Notes under the pieces: generated by a model
What the model saw: only the letters and a program-made list of their open reading frames with translations
Database searches by the model: none
Told to the model about the DNA's origin: nothing
Made by a program: the position numbers and the translations under genes
In this document: positions 19,863 to 27,094 of the stretch, piece by piece
Layout: each line of letters starts with the position of its first letter
Position numbering within the stretch: the stretch's first letter is position 1
Source: Saccharopolyspora gloriosae
GTDB taxonomy: Bacteria; Actinomycetota; Actinomycetes; Mycobacteriales; Pseudonocardiaceae
DNA length: 64,000 bases
Assembly (NCBI RefSeq): GCF_014203325.1
Contig: NZ_JACHIV010000001.1
Location: 2,791,501 to 2,855,500 of the forward strand
Reading direction: 5' to 3'

Positions 19863-20043
19863 GCCATCGACGCTATGAAGACGGCGGATCCCGCGTTCCC
19901 GGATTTCCGGGGCTCCGCGAAGTTCGCCGGTCGCTCGGGTGACGGCGGATTCCGGCGCTCCCCGGCGATGGAAGGGCCCTCCGCACCCCGGCACGACGAA
20001 CTCCCACACTGTGAGAGGCACAATCTTGGTCTGGTGGGTTGGG

Positions 20044-20073
20044 TTTACATCCGCTGGGCGGCGTGGCTACCGT
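20044..20073 (+). promoter_or_regulatory. Predicted promoter of the organosulfur operon
   Basis: TTTACA (20044-20049), an 18-bp spacer and TACCGT (20068-20073) resemble a housekeeping -35/-10 pair. Initiation 7 bp downstream would fall on the A of the leader-peptide ATG at 20080, giving a leaderless transcript, the usual arrangement for actinobacterial cysteine leader peptides. Confidence 0.5.
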
Positions 20074-20079
20074 GATCGC

Positions 20080-20157
20080 ATGGCCCGGACGGCGACGCTC
20101 ACCACGCGCGAATACGTGGACAACGCACGGGTGTCCTCCGCGCTCTGTAGCGCCTGA
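20080..20157 (+). CDS. Cysteine-type leader peptide, 25 aa
   Basis: A 25-codon reading frame with the pattern LTTREYVDNARVSSALC followed by SA and stop. This resembles the short leader peptides found ahead of sulfur-assimilation and sulfonate-transport genes in many actinomycetes (general form T-R-x-x-V-D-x-x-R-V-x-S-x-L-C). Ribosome progress at the cysteine codon near the end is thought to report cysteine supply and control the downstream genes by attenuation. It lies 191 bp before the ABC permease. An inverted repeat (20180-20186 with 20195-20201) follows 22 bp after its stop and could be part of the attenuator. Confidence 0.7.
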   Translation: MARTATLTTREYVDNARVSSALCSA

Positions 20158-20179
20158 GCCCTTCCTTCCGCACTGCCGT

Positions 20180-20201
20180 GGCCGAGCCGGACCGCTCGGC
20201 C
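20180..20201 (+). promoter_or_regulatory. Stem-loop after the leader peptide
   Basis: GGCCGAG at 20180-20186 pairs perfectly with CTCGGCC at 20195-20201 across an 8-nt loop. Its place just after the leader-peptide stop and far before the permease start makes it a candidate attenuator element. No long U-run follows, so Rho-dependent or translational control is as likely as intrinsic termination. Confidence 0.45.
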
Positions 20202-20348
20202 GAGTCGGCACTGCCGCCCCCGCTGACCGACCTTCTCCGGTGACACCGCACGCCTGATGCGAGTCGGTGCGGCGCCCCGTTCTTCGGCGGCACCGGTCGC
20301 GAACCAGTGCCGTCCTCCGCAGATCCTTGTCGCCAGTGGAGCGTGACG

Positions 20349-21203
20349 ATGACTTCGCCCGCGGCGCCTCCGAGCGCCCGATCCGACACCGGCGGCATCG
20401 CCGTCACAACGGTGCGGACCAGCCGATCCAAAGGGGAGCAGCGCGTTCCCCGCTGGCTGGTCAAGACCTTCAGCCCGATCGCGCTGATCGCGCTGTGGCA
20501 ACTGCTCAGCTCGATCGGCGTGCTCGACGACGACACGCTCGCCTCGCCGGCGACGGTCGCCGCCACCGCCTGGGAGATGTGGCAGGAGGGCAGGCTGCAG
20601 GACGCGGTGCTGGCCTCCGTGCAGCGCGTGGCGATCGGGCTGGTCTTCGGCCTGATCGCGGCGGTCGTGCTGGCCACGATCTCCGGGTTGTTCCGGCGCG
20701 GTGAGGACATCGCCGACGCGCCGATGCAGATGCTGCGCACGGTGCCCGTGATCGGCCTGATCCCGCTGCTGATCATCTGGTTCGGCATCGGGGAGACGCC
20801 GAAGATCGTGCTCATCGCGCTCGCGGTGACCTTCCCGCTGTACATGAACATCTTCGGCGGCATCCGCAACGTGGACGCGGGCCTGGTGGAGGCCGCCAAG
20901 ACCCTCGGTCTCGGCTGGTTCGCCCAGGTGCGGCACGTGATCCTGCCCGCGGCGATGCCGAACGCGCTGGTGGGGCTGCGGTTCTCGCTCGGCTCGGCGT
21001 GGCTGGCGCTGGTGTTCGGCGAAACGATCAACGCGAACGCGGGCATCGGCTACGAGATGAACATGGCCCGCGAGTTCTTCCAGACCGACGTCATCGTGGT
21101 CTGCCTGGTGCTCTACGCCCTGCTCGGCCTGGTGGCCGACTTCATCGTTCGACTTCTCGAAAGGACCGTGCTGGCATGGCGACCGGCTTTCCGCGGAGCG
21201 TGA
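20349..21203 (+). CDS. ssuC: ABC transporter permease, SsuC/TauC-like
   Basis: A 284-residue inner-membrane permease of the sulfonate/nitrate/taurine type. It has about six hydrophobic helices, and the EAA loop EAAKTLGLGWFAQVRHVILP that contacts the ATPase. An Ala/Pro/Ser-rich 40-residue cytosolic head precedes the first helix. ATG 20349 has GGAG about 10 bp upstream. It is the first structural gene after the cysteine leader peptide and overlaps the ATPase gene by 28 bp. The symbol is by family resemblance; the transported compound is unknown. Confidence 0.85.
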   Translation: MTSPAAPPSARSDTGGIAVTTVRTSRSKGEQRVPRWLVKTFSPIALIALWQLLSSIGVLDDDTLASPATVAATAWEMWQEGRLQDAVLASVQRVAIGLVFGLIAAVVLATISGLFRRGEDIADAPMQMLRTVPVIGLIPLLIIWFGIGETPKIVLIALAVTFPLYMNIFGGIRNVDAGLVEAAKTLGLGWFAQVRHVILPAAMPNALVGLRFSLGSAWLALVFGETINANAGIGYEMNMAREFFQTDVIVVCLVLYALLGLVADFIVRLLERTVLAWRPAFRGA

Positions 21204-22045
21204 CGGAATCCGCCCCCGAGACCGCGGCCCCCGAGACCGCGGCCCCCGAGGCCGCCCCCGACGAGCACGTCGACGCGGCCACCACCGGTCCGGGCGGGGC
21301 CACCACCGACCCGGGCGGTGCGCCGGAGACCGCCACCGAGTCCGCGTCGAAGGGCGCGCTGCCCGCCACGGTGCGCGGCCTCACGAAGAGCTTCGGCGAC
21401 CACACCGTCATCGACGGTCTCGACCTGGACATCGAACCGGGCCAGTTCGTGGCGCTGCTCGGCCCCAGCGGGTGCGGCAAGAGCACCCTGCTGCGCATCC
21501 TCGCCGACCTCGACCGCGAGATCACCGGCGAGGTCCAGGTGGCGCAGCGGCGCGCGGTGGCGTTCCAAGCGCCGCGGCTGCTGCCGTGGAAGCGGGTGTG
21601 GCGCAACGTGGTCCTCGGCCTGCGCGGCAAGCCGAACCGGGCGAAGGCCGTCGCCGCGCTGGAGGAGGTCGGCCTCGGGCACCGGGTGGACGTGTGGCCG
21701 AAGGTGCTCTCCGGCGGTGAGGCGCAGCGCGCCTCGCTGGCCCGCGCGCTGGTGCGCGAACCGGACCTGCTGCTGCTGGACGAGCCGTTCTCCGCGCTCG
21801 ACGCCCTCACCCGGCTGAAGGTGCAGGCGCTGGTCGGGGAGCTGTGGCAGCGCCACGGCTGCGCGATCCTGCTCGTCACCCACGACGTCGAGGAGGCGCT
21901 GCTGCTCGCGGATCGGGTGCTGGTGATGGACGGCGGCGGCATCGTGCACGACCAGCTCGTCGAACACCCCCGCCCGCGCGACGTGTCCGCACCGGCGTTC
22001 GTGGCGCAGCGCTCCGAGCTCCTCTCCTGGCTGGGAGTGCACTGA
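21176..22045 (+). CDS. ssuB: ABC transporter ATPase, SsuB-like
   Basis: A 289-residue ATPase with Walker A GPSGCGKST, Q-loop AFQAPRLLPW, signature LSGGEAQRASLARAL, Walker B LLLLDEPFSALD and H-loop THDVEEA. The first 60 residues are an unusual low-complexity Glu/Thr/Ala/Pro tail with a short tandem repeat (ETAAP twice). ATG 21176 is preceded by GAAAGGA and lies inside the permease 3' end. It drives the permease at 20349 with the lipoprotein at 24160. Confidence 0.9.
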   Translation: MATGFPRSVTESAPETAAPETAAPEAAPDEHVDAATTGPGGATTDPGGAPETATESASKGALPATVRGLTKSFGDHTVIDGLDLDIEPGQFVALLGPSGCGKSTLLRILADLDREITGEVQVAQRRAVAFQAPRLLPWKRVWRNVVLGLRGKPNRAKAVAALEEVGLGHRVDVWPKVLSGGEAQRASLARALVREPDLLLLDEPFSALDALTRLKVQALVGELWQRHGCAILLVTHDVEEALLLADRVLVMDGGGIVHDQLVEHPRPRDVSAPAFVAQRSELLSWLGVH

Positions 22046-22173
22046 GCACGACTTCTCCATAGCGGCGCAACGACATTCGCCGCACGGACGCGCGATCACC
22101 ACCGCGGCTCCACCGGAGCCGGGGCGAGCCGACGCGTCCGCTCGCGGATCAGGACCGAACAGGAAGTGTTGTC

Positions 22174-23316
22174 ATGAGTGTGGAAATCGTCGGCATGATC
22201 GGCCCCCAGCACGTCTCGGAGATCCACCGAGCAGAAGGGCCCGCGATCGACCCGGAGTTCCTGCGGCGTTTCGCCCGCGCCCACGAGGACGGCGGGTTCG
22301 ACCGCGTGCTCATCGGCCACGGCTCCGGCTCACCGGACGGCACCCAGATCGCCGCGCACGTCGCCGCGCACACCGACCGGCTCGGGTTCCTGGTGGCGCA
22401 CCGGCCGGGCTTCGTGTCGCCGACGCTGGCGGCGCGCACCTTCTCGACGCTGGACACCCTCGCGGGCGGCCGGATCGCGGTGCACATCATCACCGGCGGC
22501 AGCGACTCCGAGCAGCGCCGCGACGGCGACTACCTGGACAAGGAGCAGCGCTACGCCCGCACCGACGAATACCTCGACGTCCTGAAGCGGGCGTGGACCG
22601 AGGACGGCCCGATCAGCCACGACGGCCCGAACTACCGCTTCGAGGACTTCCAGACCGCGGTGAAACCCGTTCAGCGGCCCCGGATTCCGCTGTACTTCGG
22701 CGGTTCCTCCGAGGCCGCATACCGGGTCGGCGGCAAGCACGCCGACGTGTTCGCGCTGTGGGGCGAACCGCTGGCCGAGACCGCCGAGCAGATCGCCTCG
22801 GTGCGCGCCGCCGCCCGCGCGGCCGGGCGCACCGACACCCCCGGAATCAGCGTGTCGTTCCGGCCGATCCTCGGCGCCACCGAGGAGCTCGCCTGGGAAC
22901 GCGCGCATTCCGTGCTGGACCGGATCCACGCCGCCCGCGGCGGGTTCGGCTCGTTCACCGGGCCGAAGACCCTCGGCAAGGGCACCGAGGTCGCCAACGT
23001 CGGCTCGCAGCGCCTGCTCGCCGCCGCCGCGAAGGGCGAGCTGCACGACCGCGCGCTGTGGACCCCGACCTCGCAGGCCACGAACGCGGCGGGCAACTCC
23101 ACCGCGCTCGTCGGCACCGCCGAGACCGTGGCGAAGGCGCTGGCCGACTACGTCGACATCGGCGTGACCACGTTGCTGATCCGCGGTTACGACCCGCTCG
23201 ACGACGCCATCGACTACGGCCGCGAACTCCTCCCGGCCGTCCGCGAAGAAGTCGCCCGCCGCGCCCGCGCGGGCGCGACCACCGAGCAGGACCAGAGCGA
23301 AAGGACCCCGGCATGA
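22174..23316 (+). CDS. FMN-dependent monooxygenase, SsuD-like (luciferase family)
   Basis: A 380-residue bacterial-luciferase-like (LLM) monooxygenase: GGFDRVLIGHGSGSPDG, DTLAGGRIAVHIITGG and PRIPLYFGGSSEAAY are the typical flavin-pocket segments of SsuD-type alkanesulfonate monooxygenases. SsuD uses reduced FMN and oxygen to split sulfonates to sulfite and an aldehyde. ABC genes, the cysteine leader and a class II aldolase around it support organosulfur use. No flavin reductase is encoded nearby, so FMNH2 must come from elsewhere. It starts 128 bp after ssuB and its stop overlaps the next start. Confidence 0.85.
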   Translation: MSVEIVGMIGPQHVSEIHRAEGPAIDPEFLRRFARAHEDGGFDRVLIGHGSGSPDGTQIAAHVAAHTDRLGFLVAHRPGFVSPTLAARTFSTLDTLAGGRIAVHIITGGSDSEQRRDGDYLDKEQRYARTDEYLDVLKRAWTEDGPISHDGPNYRFEDFQTAVKPVQRPRIPLYFGGSSEAAYRVGGKHADVFALWGEPLAETAEQIASVRAAARAAGRTDTPGISVSFRPILGATEELAWERAHSVLDRIHAARGGFGSFTGPKTLGKGTEVANVGSQRLLAAAAKGELHDRALWTPTSQATNAAGNSTALVGTAETVAKALADYVDIGVTTLLIRGYDPLDDAIDYGRELLPAVREEVARRARAGATTEQDQSERTPA

Positions 23317-24131
23317 CCGCCACCGCACCTTCCTCGCAACTCTCGGAATTCGCCCGGAACCTGCGGCCCCGCACCAACACCTTCCCGCCGCGGCCGAAGT
23401 TCGACTCCGTGGAGGACGAGCGGCTCTTCCGCAAGCAGCGCCTCGTCGCCGGGTTCCGGATCTTCGGCAAGCTCGGCTACAACGAGGGCGCAGCCGGGCA
23501 CATCACCGTGCGCGACCCGGAACTGACCGACCACTTCTGGGTCAACCCCTTGGGCCGCGCGTTCAGCCGCATCAAGGCCTCCGATCTGCTGCTGGTCAAC
23601 CACGACGGCGAGATCGTGCACGGCGACCACCCGGTCAACCAGGCCGCTTTCGCGATCCACTCGCAGATCCACCGCGCCCACCCGCACCTGGACGCGGCCG
23701 CGCACAGCCACTCCATCTGGGGCAAGGCGCTGGCCGCGCTGGGCACCGAGCTGCTGCCGATCTCGCAGGACGGCGCGCAGTTCTACGGCGACAACGTGAT
23801 CGTGCCGGACTTCTCCGGTGTGGTGCTGGACCTGGAAGAGGGCCGCCGCATCGCCGAAACCCTGGGACAGCGGCGGGTGGCGATCCTCGCGAACCACGGC
23901 CTGCTCACCGTCGGGCGGTCGGTGGAGGAGGCGGTGTCGCTGTACGTGGCCGCCGAGCGCAACGCGAAGACGCAGATCCTCGCCTCGTCGGCGGGCGAGC
24001 CGCAGCTGATCCCCGACGACATCGCCCGCCACACCCACGAGCAGTACAGCAGGCACGCCGACCCGGGCTGGGTCACGTTCGCGCCGCTGTACGAGGAGAT
24101 CGTGCACGAACAGCCCGACCTGCTGGACTGA
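23313..24131 (+). CDS. Class II aldolase/adducin-family protein
   Basis: A 272-residue class II aldolase-fold protein. The zinc-ligand pattern is seen in HPHLDAAAHSHSIWGKALAALG (HSHS) and in ANHGLLTVG (third histidine), with NEGAAGHITVRDPE at the N-terminal phosphate or substrate loop. It starts inside the stop of the monooxygenase (ATGA). Class II aldolases cleave or epimerise sugar phosphates, but this subgroup includes many uncharacterised catabolic proteins. It could act on the aldehyde or hydroxy-acid left after desulfonation; this is inference from the operon. Confidence 0.85.
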   Translation: MTATAPSSQLSEFARNLRPRTNTFPPRPKFDSVEDERLFRKQRLVAGFRIFGKLGYNEGAAGHITVRDPELTDHFWVNPLGRAFSRIKASDLLLVNHDGEIVHGDHPVNQAAFAIHSQIHRAHPHLDAAAHSHSIWGKALAALGTELLPISQDGAQFYGDNVIVPDFSGVVLDLEEGRRIAETLGQRRVAILANHGLLTVGRSVEEAVSLYVAAERNAKTQILASSAGEPQLIPDDIARHTHEQYSRHADPGWVTFAPLYEEIVHEQPDLLD

Positions 24132-24159
24132 CCGTCCTAAACGGACATGAGGAGTGATC

Positions 24160-25131
24160 GTGGCTCGACATCGCACGGCGGTGGTGGCGGTGGTGCTAGC
24201 GCTGCTCTCGGTGCTGGCAGGCTGCGGCGGCGGACGACCCGCGGACCGGCTCTCGGACGTGACCCTGGTGCTCGGTGACCAAGCCGGCGGCACCCGGGCG
24301 CGGGCCGAGGCGGCGAAGGCGTTCGAGGACGCGCCGTACCGGGTGCGGTGGGCCAATTTCCAAGGCGCCGCGCCGCTGTTCGAGGCGGTGCGTTCCGGCG
24401 AAGTGGACACCGCCGTCGCCGGGGACACCCCCACCTTGCAGGCGCTGGCCGGGGGAGTGCCGATCCGCCCGGCCGTCGCCACCGCCGCCGCGCAGTCGTC
24501 CACGGCGATCGTGGTGCCGCCGGACTCGCCGATCCGCACCGTGGCCGACCTGCGCGGCAAGCACATCGTGATCTCCTCGGCCGCGGGCAGCATCTCGCAG
24601 CTCACCGTGCTCGGAGCACTGGAGGAGGCGGGCTTGGACCCGCGCGATGTGGAGATCACCTTCAGCCTGCCCACCGACGCTCAAGCCGGTTTCCGCGCCG
24701 GCCACATCGAGGCGTGGGCGACGTTCGACCCGTACCTCGCCATCGCGCAGGACGCGGGAGCGCGGGTGCTCCGCGACGGCACCGGCATCAACGGCCACAA
24801 CGGATTCATATCCGTCGCCGAGTCCTCCCTGGCGGACCCGCTGAAGCGGGAGGCGTTGGCCGACGCCATGCGCCGATTCGCCCGAGCCTGGCAGTGGAGC
24901 GACGAGAACCAAGCCGAATACCAGCGGGTCTACTCGGACCTGACGTCCCTGGAACCCCAGGTGGCCCGCAACATCCTCACCCGGACCCGGCAAGAGATCC
25001 GGCCGCTGAGCCCGGAGGTGCTCGCCGAGTTGCAGCGCACCGCCGACCGGTTCCGCGCCGCCGGGGTGATCCGGGAGCCGATCGACGTCGCGGCATCCAG
25101 CGTGCCCGACCTGTACTCCGGCGGGGCATGA
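24160..25131 (+). CDS. ssuA: ABC substrate-binding lipoprotein, SsuA-like
   Basis: A 323-residue lipoprotein. The N-terminus has a basic start, a hydrophobic core VVAVVLALLSV and the lipobox LAGC (cysteine near residue 22). The periplasmic-binding-type body contains GEVDTAVAGDTPTLQALAGG and DLRGKHIVISSAAGSISQL, the NMT1/SsuA pattern for sulfonates and related anions. GTG 24160 is preferred over GTG 24154 because GGAG at 24151-24154 would abut the latter. It captures substrate outside the membrane for the permease/ATPase at 20349-22045. Confidence 0.87.
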   Translation: MARHRTAVVAVVLALLSVLAGCGGGRPADRLSDVTLVLGDQAGGTRARAEAAKAFEDAPYRVRWANFQGAAPLFEAVRSGEVDTAVAGDTPTLQALAGGVPIRPAVATAAAQSSTAIVVPPDSPIRTVADLRGKHIVISSAAGSISQLTVLGALEEAGLDPRDVEITFSLPTDAQAGFRAGHIEAWATFDPYLAIAQDAGARVLRDGTGINGHNGFISVAESSLADPLKREALADAMRRFARAWQWSDENQAEYQRVYSDLTSLEPQVARNILTRTRQEIRPLSPEVLAELQRTADRFRAAGVIREPIDVAASSVPDLYSGGA

Positions 25132-25159
25132 TGCCGGGGATGGAACGAATGGAGTCGAC

Positions 25160-26233
25160 ATGACGCGCACGTGGGTGCCCGACAGCGCTTCGCGGGGCCA
25201 CGTCGTAGTGCTGCACGGCAGGGGCGAACATCCCGGTGTGTACGAGCGGTTCGGGCGCAGGCTCGCCGTCGACGGCTACACGGTGGTCGTACCGGACCTG
25301 GCCGCGGAGCCGGGTGAGCCCGCGGCGTGGTTCGCCGACGCGGGCGACACGGCCCGCATCCTCGTCGGGACCGACACCGGGGCGCTGCGAGCCTGGGAGG
25401 CGGCGCTGAGCTCGTCCGTCGACGGCCTGGTGCTGGCGGGCACGCCGCTGTCGGCGGCGACGGAGGCGCCCGCGGGCCGTGACGAAGAGATCTCCGCGCG
25501 CACGTCCTGCCCGATCCACCGGGAACGCCTCGACGCCGACCCCGACTTCAGGTGGGGCGAGCTCGACGCGGGCACTTCGGTGCCGCCGCGAGGTCTCCCG
25601 GAGATCCCGGTGCTGCTGCTGCACGGCGACGGCGACGCCATCGCGCCGGTGGACCCGGTGACGCGGCTCGGCGCCGCGCATCCGCAGGCCACCGCGGCGG
25701 TGTTCAAGGACGGCGTGCACGACATCCTCAACGACAAGGTGCACCGCAGCGTCGCCGCCCGGATCGTGCTGTTCTGCGAGGAGATCGCCAAGGGAGCCGT
25801 GGTGCTGCCCGAGGTCACCGCCGCGAAGAGCTCGCGGGTGCGCCGCGCCGCGCCCGTGCACATCTCGGCGCGGGTGGACTACTCGGTGCGGGCGCTCACC
25901 GAACTCGCCCGCAGCGGCAGGCAGCAGACCTGCGAGTCGATGGCCCGCACCCAGGGAATTCCGCTGAACTCCCTGGTGAACCTGATGGTGGAGCTGCGCC
26001 GCGGCCGCCTCGTCAACAGCCAGCGCGGCTGCGAAGGCGGCTACTGGCCGGCGAAACCGGCCGAGGAGATCACTCTCGCGGAGGTGATCCGCGTCGTGGA
26101 GGGCTCGGTGACCTCCCGCCACGACGACGCGCCGCAGGACGGCGTGTGGGCGCGGCTGGGCGGCACGGTCGCCGAGTTCCTCGACCACGTCACCATCGCC
26201 GACCTCGCCGCCGACCGAACCCCGGTGGCCTGA
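25160..26233 (+). CDS. Alpha/beta-hydrolase fused to an Rrf2-type DNA-binding domain
   Basis: A 357-residue fusion. Residues 1-215 form a dienelactone-hydrolase-like alpha/beta fold (VVVLHGRGEHPGVYE; acid D159 in HGDGDAIAP; H187 in KDGVHDIL). The nucleophile elbow reads G70-T-D-T-G74, so aspartate replaces the usual Ser or Cys. Residues about 234-357 are a complete Rrf2 winged-helix domain (ISARVDYSVRALTELA, IPLNSLVNLMVELRRGRLV, GGYWPAKPAEEITLAEVIRVVEG, VTIADLA) without the three-cysteine cluster of IscR, as in the cysteine regulator CymR. It probably senses a pathway metabolite or cysteine status and controls the sulfur operon. Whether the hydrolase half is active is open. Confidence 0.85.
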   Translation: MTRTWVPDSASRGHVVVLHGRGEHPGVYERFGRRLAVDGYTVVVPDLAAEPGEPAAWFADAGDTARILVGTDTGALRAWEAALSSSVDGLVLAGTPLSAATEAPAGRDEEISARTSCPIHRERLDADPDFRWGELDAGTSVPPRGLPEIPVLLLHGDGDAIAPVDPVTRLGAAHPQATAAVFKDGVHDILNDKVHRSVAARIVLFCEEIAKGAVVLPEVTAAKSSRVRRAAPVHISARVDYSVRALTELARSGRQQTCESMARTQGIPLNSLVNLMVELRRGRLVNSQRGCEGGYWPAKPAEEITLAEVIRVVEGSVTSRHDDAPQDGVWARLGGTVAEFLDHVTIADLAADRTPVA

Positions 26234-26248
26234 CCCGCCCGACCGCCC

Positions 26249-26280
26249 GGGTCGCGAGGAACCCCGAGCCGGGGCGACCC
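26249..26280 (+). terminator. Hairpin after the Rrf2 fusion gene
   Basis: GGGTCG (26249-26254) pairs with CGACCC (26275-26280), with inner CCCC/GGGG pairing. It lies between the fusion gene and the cupin gene and could reduce read-through into the latter. There is no U-tract. Confidence 0.45.
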
Positions 26281-26313
26281 TCGCCGTGAACCACGCGCAG
26301 AACGGAGCTCGAC

Positions 26314-26775
26314 ATGTCCGACGCCTTCCACCCCGACTTCAGCTCGCAGGACGCACCCGCGGACGACCGGCCGCTGCGGGCACGGCTGCACCACATCCGT
26401 GGTGATTCGCTGGACCGCAACACCGCGCAGACCGAGGGGATGCAGCGGCTCGCCGCGATCAGCGGGGACACCGTCGGCTCCGAGCGGATCTGGACCGGCG
26501 AGACGCACGTCGCCCCGTCCACCTCCTCCGACAACCACCACCACGGCGAGTCCGAGACGGCGATCTACGTCGCGAGCGGCAACCCCGAGTTCGTCTTCCA
26601 CGACGGCACCGAAGAGGTCCGCATCAAGACCGAACCGGGCGACTACATCTTCGTCCCGCCCTACGTCCCGCACCGCGAGGAGAACCCCGACCCGGACAAC
26701 AAGGCCGTCGTCGTCATCTCCCGCAGCACCCAGGAGGCGATCGTCGTGAACCTCCCGGAGCTCTACGCGCTCTGA
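26314..26775 (+). CDS. Cupin-domain protein
   Basis: A 153-residue single cupin. The first motif contains the histidine-rich metal site DNHHHGESETAIYV, and the second GDYIFVPPYVPHREENP supplies the last histidine. Such small cupins bind iron, manganese or zinc and serve as dioxygenases, isomerases or sensors. It follows the sulfur operon, 80 bp after the fusion gene and past a hairpin. A role in sulfur compound oxidation is possible (several thiol dioxygenases are cupins), but the sequence does not decide it. Confidence 0.82.
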   Translation: MSDAFHPDFSSQDAPADDRPLRARLHHIRGDSLDRNTAQTEGMQRLAAISGDTVGSERIWTGETHVAPSTSSDNHHHGESETAIYVASGNPEFVFHDGTEEVRIKTEPGDYIFVPPYVPHREENPDPDNKAVVVISRSTQEAIVVNLPELYAL

Positions 26776-27094
26776 CGCCGCCTTCTCGCCACGGGGTCGA
26801 TTTCTGGCGTTCGTCCGATTGCTGATTCCGGGAGCGGGCTGCCGGGAACCCGTCCCCGTGGTGGGGCGCCTTGGTGGCCGCTGCGCGGCGGCTCCGCCGC
26901 CGACGAGGGAAGCGGGGACGCCCGCTGGGCCGACGGGGACGGCGGCCACCCGCCCCGCCCGCGGACCGCCTCGAAGCCCTTGTGGCAGGGTTGGATAGAG
27001 TTTCGTGCCTGCATTCAGGTGCACCCCGCGGCCGGATGCTCCTCGTCGGGGATCGGGCAGTCGATGCTGGTGGCCGCGCGACGGAAGGATCTCG
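26776..27094. other. Intergenic region with nested GC hairpins
   Basis: No gene seen in 319 bp. GTCCCCG at 26852-26858 pairs with CGGGGAC at 26913-26919, and a perfect CGGCGGC-tcc-GCCGCCG... hairpin (26886-26892 with 26896-26902) lies inside. This probably ends transcription from the cupin gene. Confidence 0.4.
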
